NCBI GenBank assembly: GCA_016794245.1
Contig: JAEUKR010000047.1
Span: 1 to 64,000 of the forward strand
DNA: 64,000 nucleotides
Source of the DNA: Caedimonas sp.
Lineage (GTDB): Bacteria > Pseudomonadota > Alphaproteobacteria > Caedimonadales > Caedimonadaceae
Direction: 5' to 3'
Of this stretch, positions 54,751-63,610 are shown piece after piece. The position numbers and the translations under genes were made by a program. How positions within the stretch are numbered: position 1 is the first letter of the stretch; every line of letters starts with the position of its first letter. The notes under the pieces were generated by a model. That model made no database searches and was not told the DNA's origin. It saw only the letters and a program-made list of their open reading frames with translations.

Positions 54751-55713
54751 TTATCTCTTTGTCCTAGCCTGTTTTGCAAGCGTTGACAAGGGATGACGCT
54801 CTAACACAAGCCGTTCCATCTTTTCAGTCATAACATGCGTGTAGATCTCGGTCGTTGAAACATCGGCATGGCCCAAAAGCTGTTGAACACTCACTAAATC
54901 TGCCCCTCGATCAAGAAGATGGGTGGCGAACGCATGGCGCAGAACGTGAGGCGACACACGTTGAGGATCAAGCCCTGCTTTCAAGGTAATTTCTTTTAAA
55001 ATTTTCCCAAAACCCTGTCGCGTTAAATGTCCCTTCGCGCTTTTTGAGGGAAAAAGCCATGAAGAAAGTTTTGAGGAAGACGAGGAAGGCTCAAAAACGT
55101 GTCGGACTTTTAAATATGACCTGATCGCTTGCAGGGAAGGATCAGATAATGGTACGATACGTTCTTTTCCACCTTTTCCCTTGATGATCAGATAAAGTTG
55201 CCCAGCCTGTAACGCTTGCAGAACGGTAAGTGTTGAAAGAGTCACAAGTTCCGAAACCCGCATTCCCGTGGCATAGAGAAGTTCAAGTAGGCATCTGGCC
55301 CGCGTCCCATCCGGCCCTGTCATTCCGTTCGTCACTTCCAGGAGAGCAAACACTTCATTCTCATGAAGAATTTTGGGAATTGACCGCCCTTGACGAGGAC
55401 TGTCCAGCATCAGCAGCGGATTATGCTGAATATGACCTTCGTTAAGAAGGAACTTGAAATATTGTCGCAAAGCCGAGAGCCGTCGCAATCGGGTGGAAGC
55501 ACTCAACTGACGCGCATCAAGTTCTTTTATATAGGGCAATATGTCTTCTTCCGTTATGCTATCCATTTTTTCGTCAGGATGCTTCTCCTTTATAAAGGCG
55601 AAAAATTCCTCTAGATCCGCCTTATACGCCATCAACGTATTTTGGGCAGCACCTCGCTCAACCGAGAGCATTTCCAGAAATGATTCAATCAAATATGTCA
55701 CACGTGTCTGCAT
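54751..55713 (-). CDS. xerD: Tyrosine recombinase XerD
   Basis: The 320-residue protein has an N-terminal SAM-like domain (FLEMLSVERGAAQNTLMAY) and the catalytic residues Arg in YATGMRVSELVTL, the Lys in KGGKERIVP, the HxxR in SPHVLRHAFATHLL, His in LLGHADVSTTE and Tyr in TEIYTHV. It resolves chromosome dimers at dif. The ATG at 55713 was chosen; the frame to 55758 starts inside a repeat fragment. XerC versus XerD was settled mainly by the accA neighbour, so it carries some doubt. Confidence 0.88.
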   Translation of the reverse strand: MQTRVTYLIESFLEMLSVERGAAQNTLMAYKADLEEFFAFIKEKHPDEKMDSITEEDILPYIKELDARQLSASTRLRRLSALRQYFKFLLNEGHIQHNPLLMLDSPRQGRSIPKILHENEVFALLEVTNGMTGPDGTRARCLLELLYATGMRVSELVTLSTLTVLQALQAGQLYLIIKGKGGKERIVPLSDPSLQAIRSYLKVRHVFEPSSSSSKLSSWLFPSKSAKGHLTRQGFGKILKEITLKAGLDPQRVSPHVLRHAFATHLLDRGADLVSVQQLLGHADVSTTEIYTHVMTEKMERLVLERHPLSTLAKQARTKR

Positions 55714-55724
55714 TTTTACAACTC

Positions 55725-55770
55725 TATACCCAATGTCCAACACCCCCGGATTTCGCAAGGCAAAGGGTAT
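55725..55770 (+). repeat. Dispersed repeat with internal deletion (copy O, 46 nt)
   Basis: TATACCC joined to AATGTCCAACACCCCCGGAT then TTCGCAAGGCAAAGGGTAT. Only the left end and the right half remain. It lies 11 nt upstream of the xerD ATG and supplies the upstream in-frame codons there. Confidence 0.75.
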
Positions 55771-55911
55771 CTGATTTGCGCGTAGGGCTATTTCATCTCT
55801 AACAAACGAAAAAATAAAATATTGATAATAGCTTAGGATATTAGCTGTAATATTAAAAAACTAGTTAAAAATAATTGGGTAAAACGACTTTTAAAGTCCC
55901 TGCTTCCTTAA

Positions 55912-56055
55912 ACAATCATCAAAGAAATTAAAACCTCTAAAAAATATCAAATGGCCAAAGCGCTGAACTTTTCATTTGGTCAAGGATTTTACTTTTCGAA
56001 TCCGTTGCCGTGTGGAGAATTGGCTTTTCTCCTGGAAAAAGATCCGGTATGGTGA
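55912..56055 (+). pseudogene. Remnant of an EAL-domain (c-di-GMP phosphodiesterase) C-terminus
   Basis: The frame reads MAKALNFSFGQGFYFSNPLP then CGELAFLLEKDPVW and stops at 56053. FGQGFYFSNPLP is the characteristic end of EAL domains (xGQGYxFSxPLP). An in-frame stop lies at 55909, and the upstream EAL motifs are absent. It lies in the 385-nt gap before trhO and would be the decayed relic of a c-di-GMP-degrading gene. Confidence 0.5.
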
Positions 56056-56155
56056 ATCATCTTTCAGAATGAGGTTGGTTTGAAAAACATCCTTTTTGGC
56101 ATGGAGAAACATTCCTGCTCGCATGGGATTGATAAAAATTTAAGCGGATTTGAAA

Positions 56156-57064
56156 ATGTCACATAGTGTCGTTGCGGCTCTTTACAAATTTGTTTTGCTT
56201 GAGGATTTTCAGGATTTGCAAATGCCTCTCCTGAAGGTTTGTCAATCAAACAAAGTCAAGGGAACGTTATTGCTCGCGCGGGAAGGAATTAACGGCACCA
56301 TTGCAGGCACGCGGGAAGGAATGGATGCTGTCGTTTCTTATCTGCATACTGATCCGCGTTTTTGCGATCTTGAGTATAAAGAATCCTTTGCTCAAACCAT
56401 GCCTTTTTATCGGATGAAAGTCCGGTTGAAAAAAGAGATTGTTACCTTGGGCGTGCCCACTGTTGATCCTACTCAAAGAGTTGGAATCTATGTCGAGCCG
56501 GAACATTGGAATAACCTGATAAACGACCCCGAAGTTGTGGTCATCGACACGCGAAATACATACGAGGTCGCGATTGGAAAATTCAAAAGAGCCAAAAATC
56601 CCCGCACCCAAACCTTTCGAGAGTTTCCTCAATTTGTGCAATCTCACCTTGATCCGGAAAAGCATAAAAAAGTGGCGATGTATTGTACGGGAGGGATTCG
56701 TTGCGAAAAAGCATCGTCTTATATGCTGCAAGCCGGCTTTGAAGAAGTCTATCATCTCAAGGGGGGGATTTTAAAATATCTGGAAAAAGTGCCTGCCCAC
56801 CAAAGTTTATGGGAAGGTCAATGTTTTGTTTTTGACCAACGAACAGCAGTGAAAGAAGGACTCAGTCCTGGTGATTTTTCATCCTGTCATGCTTGCCGGC
56901 ATCCTTTGTCAACAGAAGACCGCGCGTCAAGCTGTTTCGAGGAAGGAATATCCTGTCCTCATTGTTACAACGCTTTGAACCCTGAAAAGAAGCATCGCCT
57001 GGCCGAGCGTCAACGCCAGTGTCAATTGGCCGCCGCCAGGGGATTGAACCATATTGGGTCATAA
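56156..57064 (+). CDS. trhO: tRNA uridine(34) hydroxylase TrhO (YceA), rhodanese-like
   Basis: The 302-residue protein has an N-terminal acylphosphatase-like domain ([18 protein letters not shown]), a rhodanese domain with [11 protein letters not shown] and the catalytic Cys in [17 protein letters not shown], and a C-terminal region with CxxC pairs ([17 protein letters not shown]). The family makes 5-hydroxyuridine at tRNA position 34. The ATG at 56156 is used; a TTG lies 6 nt upstream. Confidence 0.93.
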   Translation: MSHSVVAALYKFVLLEDFQDLQMPLLKVCQSNKVKGTLLLAREGINGTIAGTREGMDAVVSYLHTDPRFCDLEYKESFAQTMPFYRMKVRLKKEIVTLGVPTVDPTQRVGIYVEPEHWNNLINDPEVVVIDTRNTYEVAIGKFKRAKNPRTQTFREFPQFVQSHLDPEKHKKVAMYCTGGIRCEKASSYMLQAGFEEVYHLKGGILKYLEKVPAHQSLWEGQCFVFDQRTAVKEGLSPGDFSSCHACRHPLSTEDRASSCFEEGISCPHCYNALNPEKKHRLAERQRQCQLAAARGLNHIGS

Positions 57065-57117
57065 TAGACTTCTTTCTCAAGGTATATCTATATCCTATAT
57101 CTGGCGGGTGATTTTGC

Positions 57118-57163
57118 CTGAAAATCCCTGCGCCCTATCTGTGATGAAAGAATTCTAATGAAA
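57118..57163 (+). repeat. Second dispersed repeat type, partial copy
   Basis: CTGAAAATCCCTGCGCCCTA then TCTGTGATGAAAGAATTC between trhO and xseB. It resembles 53180-53228 (CTAAAGAATCTCCGTGCCAT then ATCTGATGATGCAAGAGGTC) and the insert in copy M. Confidence 0.35.
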
Positions 57164-57164
57164 T

Positions 57165-57428
57165 TCAGAGTGTTTCTTCAAGTGGCGATGGGACTGTCGA
57201 GAAAGTCTCGTTTGCATCCTGGACAATATGTTCTATTTTCAGTCGCGCTTCGTCCAAAAGTTTCTCGCCATGTTTGCGCAGGCTTGTGCCGCGTTCATAC
57301 GCTGTGATGGCCTCTTTTAAGGGAATTCGCCCTTCTTCCAGTTTCCGCACAAGCATTTCAAGCTCTTTCATGGACTCTTCAAAAGAGAGACTTTCAACAT
57401 CAGTCAGTATATCAACGGCACGCGTCAT
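57165..57428 (-). CDS. xseB: Exodeoxyribonuclease VII small subunit
   Basis: The 87-residue protein has the XseB helices (SFEESMKELEMLVRKLEEGR, IPLKEAITAYERGTSLRKHGEKLLDEARLKIEHI). It pairs with XseA, which is not in the window. The ATG at 57428 is used; the frame upstream to 57455 has no ribosome site. Confidence 0.92.
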   Translation of the reverse strand: MTRAVDILTDVESLSFEESMKELEMLVRKLEEGRIPLKEAITAYERGTSLRKHGEKLLDEARLKIEHIVQDANETFSTVPSPLEETL

Positions 57429-57461
57429 CCTATTTTCCCGCTCAAAGGCATACAAGAAATC

Positions 57462-57494
57462 TATACCTCCAACATCTTGAAAGGTGAAGGGTAG
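57462..57494 (+). repeat. Dispersed repeat fragment (copy P)
   Basis: CTATACCTCCAACATCTTGA then AAGGTGAAGGGTAG: a left end joined to the right arm, just upstream of xseB. Confidence 0.55.
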
Positions 57495-57768
57495 ATTGCA
57501 AGAAGTTTATACAATTTTCTCGATTATAGAGAGATTGTTCAAAAATGAAAACCACTGATTAGACTTCTTTGGTGATGAAAGATGTCTGATGAAGATTCTT
57601 TCATAAGGACTTCACTCAGTCCGCCCATTACGACGAAACCTCCAAAAACACAAATAAAACAACGGCGGCGCACATAAAAAACACGGCAAGTTTCTAATCT
57701 GCTTGTTATCTGCTTGTTAATATGATTTTACTGTTTCTTCTATGGGGTAACCGAACGAATTAAATTTT
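57495..57768. other. Spacer without a recognisable gene
   Basis: A 274-nt AT-rich stretch between repeat fragments P and Q. The TTAGACTTCTTTGGTGATGA at 57563 is similar to the second repeat type. I see nothing else. Confidence 0.4.
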
Positions 57769-57842
57769 TATATCCTTCGTCTTTCAGGATCTGGGAACGT
57801 TGAATGTCGCAGGGGTTCCGTTCTGCAAATACCTTAGGTATA
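57769..57842 (-). repeat. Dispersed repeat, truncated (copy Q, 74 nt)
   Basis: TATATCCTTCGTCTTTCAGG, CTGGGAACGTTGAATGTCGC and GGGGTTCCGTTCTGC match the first half in reverse orientation, followed by AAATACCTTAGGTATAT. The second inner arm is missing. Confidence 0.6.
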
Positions 57843-57876
57843 TGAGGTAATATCTGATTAATTTTTTTGAGGAAAT

Positions 57877-58458
57877 ATGTCTTTTAACTCTTTTGATTTT
57901 CGTAAAACTCTTTCCCGATTTGCAACAGGGGTGGCTGTCGTTCTCACACATGATTCCGACGATCAACTTCAGGGCGTCACGATTAATTCGCTGACCTCCG
58001 TTTCCTTAGATCCTCCCCTGATTTTATTCTGTTTAAAGTCCGCCTCCGCCAGGTGTGCCCTGTTTCAAAAAAGCAAGCGGTTTTCTCTTAATATTCTCGC
58101 CGAAAGCCAGTATGATCTCGCCCATCACTTTGCCGGAAGAGAGCCAGAAAACTGGGAAAAAATAGAACTTTACTCCACCCCTGAGGGTGATCCCAGGCTT
58201 CAGGGATGCGCCGCTTATTTGTGTTGCGATCTTCACACAATAATACCTGGCGGCGATCACAAAATCTTTTTATGTCGGGTGACGGGTCTGGAAAGTGATG
58301 GAACAAAAGAACCCCTCATTTTTTATCAAAGCCGGTTTTGCGCTGCACAACCCTTGCCTTTGCCCTTGCCAAATCGGCAATCCCTTCGAAATCAAAAAGA
58401 CGGCGCCGTCTCCAATGGCTCTACCATAGAACCCAGAGGTCTGCCTGACAAAATATGA
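57877..58458 (+). CDS. Flavin reductase family protein (FMN-binding split barrel)
   Basis: The 193-residue protein starts FRKTLSRFATGVAVVLTHD and has GVTINSLTSVSLDPPLILFCL, FSLNILAESQ and the family's GGDHKIFLCRVTGLE, the pattern of HpaC/DIM6/NTAB-type reductases that bind FMN. It would reduce flavin with NAD(P)H for a partner oxygenase, which is not present here. AGGAAAT precedes the ATG. The C-terminal about 30 residues overlap hinT on the other strand and may be an extension past the family's usual end. Confidence 0.85.
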   Translation: MSFNSFDFRKTLSRFATGVAVVLTHDSDDQLQGVTINSLTSVSLDPPLILFCLKSASARCALFQKSKRFSLNILAESQYDLAHHFAGREPENWEKIELYSTPEGDPRLQGCAAYLCCDLHTIIPGGDHKIFLCRVTGLESDGTKEPLIFYQSRFCAAQPLPLPLPNRQSLRNQKDGAVSNGSTIEPRGLPDKI

Positions 58459-58778
58459 AGGTGGAAATGAGGGACTTCCTGCCCTCCCATGCGTCCGCAA
58501 TTCGTCACGATACGATACCCCTTCTTTTGAATGTCCAGCTGATCAATGATACGGGTGACGGCACGTGAAAAATGCAACAGTTCTTCCGCACTGGCTTGTT
58601 TATAAAAATCATAAATAGTCGCGTATTTTCCTTTCGGAATCACCAGAACATGTAAAGGCGCCTTCGGAAGGATATCATGAAAAGCCAACACATGATCATC
58701 TTCATAGACCTTTTGATGAACAGGGATCTCACCGCGCAAAATGCGTGCAAAGATGTTGGAATCGTCATAGGGCTGCAT
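58392..58778 (-). CDS. hinT: HIT-family purine nucleoside phosphoramidase (HinT-like)
   Basis: The 128-residue protein has [31 protein letters not shown] and the histidine triad [13 protein letters not shown]. It hydrolyses AMP-lysine-type bonds. The ATG at 58778 has GGAAAAA upstream. Its 3' end overlaps the flavin reductase by 67 nt tail to tail. Confidence 0.9.
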   Translation of the reverse strand: MQPYDDSNIFARILRGEIPVHQKVYEDDHVLAFHDILPKAPLHVLVIPKGKYATIYDFYKQASAEELLHFSRAVTRIIDQLDIQKKGYRIVTNCGRMGGQEVPHFHLHILSGRPLGSMVEPLETAPSF

Positions 58779-58869
58779 TAATTTTTTCCTTTCGAAAATC
58801 CATGACAAAAAAAGAAAACAGAGTTATTTTGGGGGTCTGGGTTTTTTAATGTCAAGAGAGGATCGGGAA

Positions 58870-59418
58870 ATGACCGAACATTCTGCTTCTACGTGGTATG
58901 GCACTACCATATTATGTGTCCGAAAGGGATCTGAAGTCGTGATCGCCGGCGATGGACAAGTCTCGATAGGCGCAACCAAAATAAAATCCAATGCGCGGAA
59001 AGTCAGGCGATTGAGTCATGGGAATGTGATTGCGGGTTTTGCAGGCGCTACCGCCGATGCGCTGACGCTGTTTGAACGTCTGGAAGCCAAGCTTGAGCAA
59101 TACCCCAGTCAACTCGCGCGGGCTTGTGTCGAATTGGCAAAAGACTGGAGAACAGACAAGTATTTAAGACGGCTTGAAGCGATGATGGCGGTAGCAGATA
59201 CATCGACCTCTCTTATTTTAACAGGCACAGGAGATGTCCTGGAACCGGAAGATGGCTTGATTGGCATAGGATCAGGAGGATTTTATGCGTTGGCCGCAGC
59301 GCGTGCCCTGATGCAGGTCGAAGGATTAAAAGCGGAGGAAATCGCGCAAAAATCCATGGAAATCGCTGCCGATATCTGTATTTATACCAACAAGAACATT
59401 ATTGTGGAGTGTCTTTAG
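58870..59418 (+). CDS. hslV: ATP-dependent protease subunit HslV
   Basis: The 182-residue proteasome-like peptidase has the catalytic Thr in [13 protein letters not shown], exposed by removal of about 11 N-terminal residues, then [17 protein letters not shown] and [21 protein letters not shown]. It forms the two hexameric rings that HslU serves. The ATG at 58870 is preferred to that at 58849 (GAGAGG upstream). Confidence 0.95.
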   Translation: MTEHSASTWYGTTILCVRKGSEVVIAGDGQVSIGATKIKSNARKVRRLSHGNVIAGFAGATADALTLFERLEAKLEQYPSQLARACVELAKDWRTDKYLRRLEAMMAVADTSTSLILTGTGDVLEPEDGLIGIGSGGFYALAAARALMQVEGLKAEEIAQKSMEIAADICIYTNKNIIVECL

Positions 59419-59420
59419 AG

Positions 59421-60737
59421 ATGATCAAATCATTTACGCCGCGTGAAATTGTTTTGGAACTTGACCGTTTTATCGTCGGCCAACAGAAAGCAAAGCGGGC
59501 TGTTGCCATTGCGCTGCGCAATCGTTGGCGTCGTCTTCAGGTGGCAGAGCATCTTCGTGATGAGATCCTGCCAAAAAACATTTTAATGATCGGACCTACG
59601 GGCGTGGGGAAAACGGAAATCGCCCGCCGGCTTGCAAAACTGGCGGATGCTCCTTTTCTCAAAGTGGAAGCCACCAAATTCACCGAGGTAGGATATGTGG
59701 GGCGCGATGTGGAACAGATCGTCAGGGATTTGACAGAAATTGCCATCAGCGCTCAAAAAGAGCGCCACCGTAAGGAAGTGACGGCAAAAGCGGAAGCGAA
59801 TGCTCAAAACCGTATTTTGAAAGTCCTGGTGGGAGAGAACGCCAGTGAAGAAACCAAAGAAAAATTTTGTCATATGCTCCAGAATGGCAAGCTTGATGAC
59901 AATGAAATCGAACTCGAAGTCAATGATACTTCTTCTCTTCAAATGCCCACGATAGATGTGCCAGGAATGCCCGGCGCACAAATGGGGATGCTGAATCTGG
60001 GAGATATTTTTGGTAAGGCTTTTGGTGGTAGTCGCATGAAAACACGAAAGATGCTTGTTCATGAGGCGGTGAAGCTTTTGGTTGAAGAAGAAAGCGATAA
60101 ACTGATTGATCAAGACCGAACAGTGAAGGAAGCGATTGACGCGATTGAACAGAACGGCATCATTTTTATCGATGAAATTGACAAGATTTCCGCACGCAGT
60201 GAGCGGGCGGGCGCTGATGTAAGCCGTGAAGGCGTGCAGCGCGATCTGTTGCCTCTTATCGAAGGCACAACGGTTGCCACCAAATACGGTCCTGTAAAAA
60301 CCGATCATATTCTGTTCATCGCTTCAGGCGCGTTTCATCTGGCGAAACCTTCTGATTTGCTGCCTGAGCTTCAAGGGCGACTTCCCATTCGCGTTGAACT
60401 TGACGCTCTGACCAAAGAAGATTTTGTACGCATTCTGACCGAACCTGAGGCAAATTTAATCAAACAGTATCAAGCTTTGATCGGAACCGAAGAAGTCAAG
60501 CTTGAATTCACTGACGATGCGATTGCTGAAATGGCCTCTCTCAGTGCTGAGATCAACCAGAATGTCGAGAATATCGGGGCACGACGCTTGCATACTGTGG
60601 TAGAAAAGTTACTTGAGGATATCAGCTTTAACGCAAGTGACTGTCCTGGAAAAACGATCAGTATTGATGCCGAATATGTTCGCAGCACAGTCAGTGAACT
60701 TGCCAAAAATACTGATTTGTCGAAATTCATTCTTTAA
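59421..60737 (+). CDS. hslU: ATP-dependent protease ATPase subunit HslU
   Basis: The 438-residue AAA+ protein has [21 protein letters not shown], Walker [18 protein letters not shown], Walker [13 protein letters not shown] and the C-terminal tail ending LSKFIL that docks in HslV. It unfolds substrates. The ATG at 59421 lies 2 nt after the hslV stop; the GTG at 59409 overlaps hslV. Confidence 0.96.
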   Translation: MIKSFTPREIVLELDRFIVGQQKAKRAVAIALRNRWRRLQVAEHLRDEILPKNILMIGPTGVGKTEIARRLAKLADAPFLKVEATKFTEVGYVGRDVEQIVRDLTEIAISAQKERHRKEVTAKAEANAQNRILKVLVGENASEETKEKFCHMLQNGKLDDNEIELEVNDTSSLQMPTIDVPGMPGAQMGMLNLGDIFGKAFGGSRMKTRKMLVHEAVKLLVEEESDKLIDQDRTVKEAIDAIEQNGIIFIDEIDKISARSERAGADVSREGVQRDLLPLIEGTTVATKYGPVKTDHILFIASGAFHLAKPSDLLPELQGRLPIRVELDALTKEDFVRILTEPEANLIKQYQALIGTEEVKLEFTDDAIAEMASLSAEINQNVENIGARRLHTVVEKLLEDISFNASDCPGKTISIDAEYVRSTVSELAKNTDLSKFIL

Positions 60738-60839
60738 ATCACTTTTTCCGCATCTTCAGATTCAGGCTACTGCATTTATGAACGTCTTGGATTCCAGGTG
60801 TAAAGTTTGGTTTGGAATGTTTCTTGCACGGACAGTATT

Positions 60840-61808
60840 ATGGAGAATTTTGTAATATCCAAGATTATTGAAGTTGTACCCTATGATCCCAACTGGCCAA
60901 AGCTTTTTGAAATTGAGGCAGCTGCCATCAGGCAAGTTTTGGGTGAGAATGCTATTGCCATTCATCATATCGGCTCGACATCAGTTCCCGGCCTTTTAGC
61001 CAAGCCTACAATAGATATAATTGCTGAAGTCAAAAATGGATCGCAATCTATCACACCCTTGGAAAAAACAGGATTTTCTTATAAGGGAGAATGGAATATA
61101 CCCTTTAAATACGGATTCATCAAAAGAGGGAACACGAACGTTAACCTTCATGTTTTTGAAGAGAGGCACCCTGAGATTGAACTCAATCTAGTGTTTAGGG
61201 ATCATTTGAGAGCAAGTCCACAAGCCTTAAAAGAATATGCTGAACTCAAAAAAAATCTGTTATCTATAGCAACTTCATTTCAAAAACAAGAAAGGCATTT
61301 ATTTTCCGGGTACAACTTAGGGAAAGATGCCTTTATCAGAAAGGTGTTAAAGGTTGCCGAGTTTGATCGCTTAAGATTCCTGAAATGCACACATTATGAA
61401 GAATGGGAAGCTTATCACCATATTGTGACTGAACAGATTTTTGATCCCATTCATGTTGCTTATGATAGAAATCATTCGAGCATCACAGCTGAAAATCATT
61501 TTCATTTTGTCCTTTCAAAAGGAACTGTCATTGTCACAGTCGCCCATGTTGAATTTTTAAATGAGAATGAGGCAGCGCTTCGATCCCTTGCGACGGATGA
61601 AAATTATAAACGCAGGGGGTTTGGTAAAGTCATGATGGATCTTCTTGAAAAATGGCTAAAACAGCAGGGCAAAACAATCATCAAAATCCATGTTACCCTT
61701 CGAGCTGAGCAATTTTACCGTAAGCTTGGCTATATCGAAATGCCCTTTAATGACCCAGAAGGCCAACAAGGATCTGAATGTGATATACTCATGGGGAAAA
61801 ACTTATGA
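60840..61808 (+). CDS. GrpB-domain and GNAT acetyltransferase fusion
   Basis: This 322-residue protein joins two domains. Residues 1-165 are GrpB/UPF0157-like, a nucleotidyltransferase-fold family (VVPYDPNWPKLFEIEAAAI, HHIGSTSVPGLLAKPTIDII). Residues about 180-322 are a GNAT acetyltransferase (LATDENYKRRGFGKVMMDLL, the acetyl-CoA loop; YRKLGYIEM). The substrate is unknown. It is AT-richer than hslVU and overlaps the next GNAT gene by 4 nt, making a two-gene unit that looks acquired. The ATG at 60840 is used; the frame extends to 60807. Confidence 0.88.
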   Translation: MENFVISKIIEVVPYDPNWPKLFEIEAAAIRQVLGENAIAIHHIGSTSVPGLLAKPTIDIIAEVKNGSQSITPLEKTGFSYKGEWNIPFKYGFIKRGNTNVNLHVFEERHPEIELNLVFRDHLRASPQALKEYAELKKNLLSIATSFQKQERHLFSGYNLGKDAFIRKVLKVAEFDRLRFLKCTHYEEWEAYHHIVTEQIFDPIHVAYDRNHSSITAENHFHFVLSKGTVIVTVAHVEFLNENEAALRSLATDENYKRRGFGKVMMDLLEKWLKQQGKTIIKIHVTLRAEQFYRKLGYIEMPFNDPEGQQGSECDILMGKNL

Positions 61809-62806
61809 TTCAAATAGAAAAAATATCTCAGGATGTTGCTGAAGGGTTATGTCGAAAAATCACAGCGGATTTACCGGAATTTTTTGGGCTTCCAGATGCT
61901 AACAAACATTATGCTGTTGAGATGCGTTCTCGTCAGAATTTTGCAGCGAACATAGATGGGGATTATATCGGGCTTATTTCCATAGATTTTCCATACTCAA
62001 ATAACTGTAATATTTATTGGATGGCGGTCTTGCGGCATTGTCAAGGACAAGGTATTGGACATAAGCTGATTGAAGCTGCATGTACGCTCGCCAAAGAACG
62101 TGGTGCAACAACGGTGACAGTAGAAACGCTTGCTCCATTTGAGTCTGATGCAAACTATCTAAAAACCTATAATTTTTATCAATCTGTTGGGTTTTCGCCA
62201 CTCCTAAACTTAAAACCCCAGGATTATGAATGGAATATGGTTTATATGGTAAAGGCACTTGAAATGACCGCCTCAATTCAGGCTGTTACCAATATATCTA
62301 TCAGGACGTTTAGTGCGCCTGACATCCCGATCATTGTAAATGGTTTTCAACAAGCCAATTGGCCAAAACCTGCAACCCTATTTGAAACTTACTATCAGGA
62401 ACAACTGAAGTGTGAACGTCTCATATGGATAGCGCATGTAGATGATCAATTTGCTGGATATGTGACCTTAAAATGGAAATCACAGTATAAGCCATTCGCT
62501 AATGCCAGCATACCAGAAATCATGGATTTGAATGTACTGCCGCCTTTTCGCAAAGCTGGGGTCGGATCAATGCTGCTCGGCACAGCAGAAAAAGAAGCAG
62601 TAACCAAAAGTGACATCGTTGGTTTAGGGGTAGGTTTATATGGTGGGACTGATGGCGGATATGGTGCTGCACAAAGGCTTTATGTAAAGCATGGCTATAT
62701 CCCAGATGGCAAAGGTGTTACGCACAATTATAGATCAGCGAATCCTGGCATCAGCTATCCTCTCGATGATAATTTGATCCTGTGGTTTACAAAGAAATTA
62801 AGATAA
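61805..62806 (+). CDS. Tandem GNAT acetyltransferase, two domains
   Basis: This 333-residue protein has two GNAT domains. The first, about 1-155, has VLRHCQGQGIGHKLIEAACTLA; the second, about 165-333, has LNVLPPFRKAGVGSMLLGTAEKEA and RLYVKHGYIPDG. It may modify an antibiotic, a polyamine or another small molecule, but no substrate can be read. It overlaps the GrpB-GNAT gene by 4 nt (ATGA), so the pair is probably co-translated. Confidence 0.88.
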   Translation: MIQIEKISQDVAEGLCRKITADLPEFFGLPDANKHYAVEMRSRQNFAANIDGDYIGLISIDFPYSNNCNIYWMAVLRHCQGQGIGHKLIEAACTLAKERGATTVTVETLAPFESDANYLKTYNFYQSVGFSPLLNLKPQDYEWNMVYMVKALEMTASIQAVTNISIRTFSAPDIPIIVNGFQQANWPKPATLFETYYQEQLKCERLIWIAHVDDQFAGYVTLKWKSQYKPFANASIPEIMDLNVLPPFRKAGVGSMLLGTAEKEAVTKSDIVGLGVGLYGGTDGGYGAAQRLYVKHGYIPDGKGVTHNYRSANPGISYPLDDNLILWFTKKLR

Positions 62807-62863
62807 GTTTTTTATGAGATTAAACGAACATATCAATAGCGAAAAGAGTTTGGAGGCGTTATT

Positions 62864-63607
62864 TCAGGCGCCATAAATGACACTCAGGAAGTAAAGTCCC
62901 TGGGCGGGAGCTGTGGCACCGCCGGCGGCGCGAGATTTTGCCTCAAGCGCCTTTTTGATATCTTCGCTTTTCCACTTGCCTTCTCCTACCCATTTTAAAG
63001 AACCCACCATGTTACGGACTTGATGATGCAGGAAAGAACGCGCTTGAACATCAAACCAGATGTGTTCTCCATGCTGTCTTACATCAAACTGATCCAGAGT
63101 TTTGACGGGAGAAGAAGATTGGCAGCCGGTCGCGCGAAAAGTCGTAAAATCATGCTGGCCAAGAAAATATTGAGCGGCACAGTGCATGGCATCCACCGCC
63201 AAAGGTTTTGGAATCCACCATACATGGTCTTTTTCAAGGGCAGGAGGCGCTTTTCGATTGAGAATAATATAGCGATAAGACCGTTTAAGAGCGGAAAAAC
63301 GCGCATGAAAGCTCTCTGCTGCGATGTCACAGGACAATACAACCACGGGATGTGGACGAAGATAAAAATTTAATCCTTCCCGAACTTTAGAGGGATCGAA
63401 TGTTTTCACAAGATCAAAATGGGCGACTTGCCCGCGCGCATGAACACCTGCATCCGTCCGGCCCGCCCCTTCCACGCGAACTTTTTCCTGGGAAAATTTT
63501 GTGATTGCCTCTTCCAGCACGCCCTGCACTGACACTCCATTGGATTGAAATTGCCAACCCACGAAAGGAGCGCCATCATATTCCAAAAGAAGCTTATAGC
63601 GTGTCAT
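62864..63607 (-). CDS. truA: tRNA pseudouridine(38-40) synthase TruA
   Basis: The 247-residue enzyme has YDGAPFVGWQFQSNGVSVQG, the catalytic Asp motif VEGAGRTDAGVHARGQVAHF and the late FLHHQVRNMVGSL. It modifies U38-40 of the anticodon stem. It lies 3 nt after fmt in the same direction, the usual order. Confidence 0.96.
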   Translation of the reverse strand: MTRYKLLLEYDGAPFVGWQFQSNGVSVQGVLEEAITKFSQEKVRVEGAGRTDAGVHARGQVAHFDLVKTFDPSKVREGLNFYLRPHPVVVLSCDIAAESFHARFSALKRSYRYIILNRKAPPALEKDHVWWIPKPLAVDAMHCAAQYFLGQHDFTTFRATGCQSSSPVKTLDQFDVRQHGEHIWFDVQARSFLHHQVRNMVGSLKWVGEGKWKSEDIKKALEAKSRAAGGATAPAQGLYFLSVIYGA

Positions 63608-63610
63608 CGG

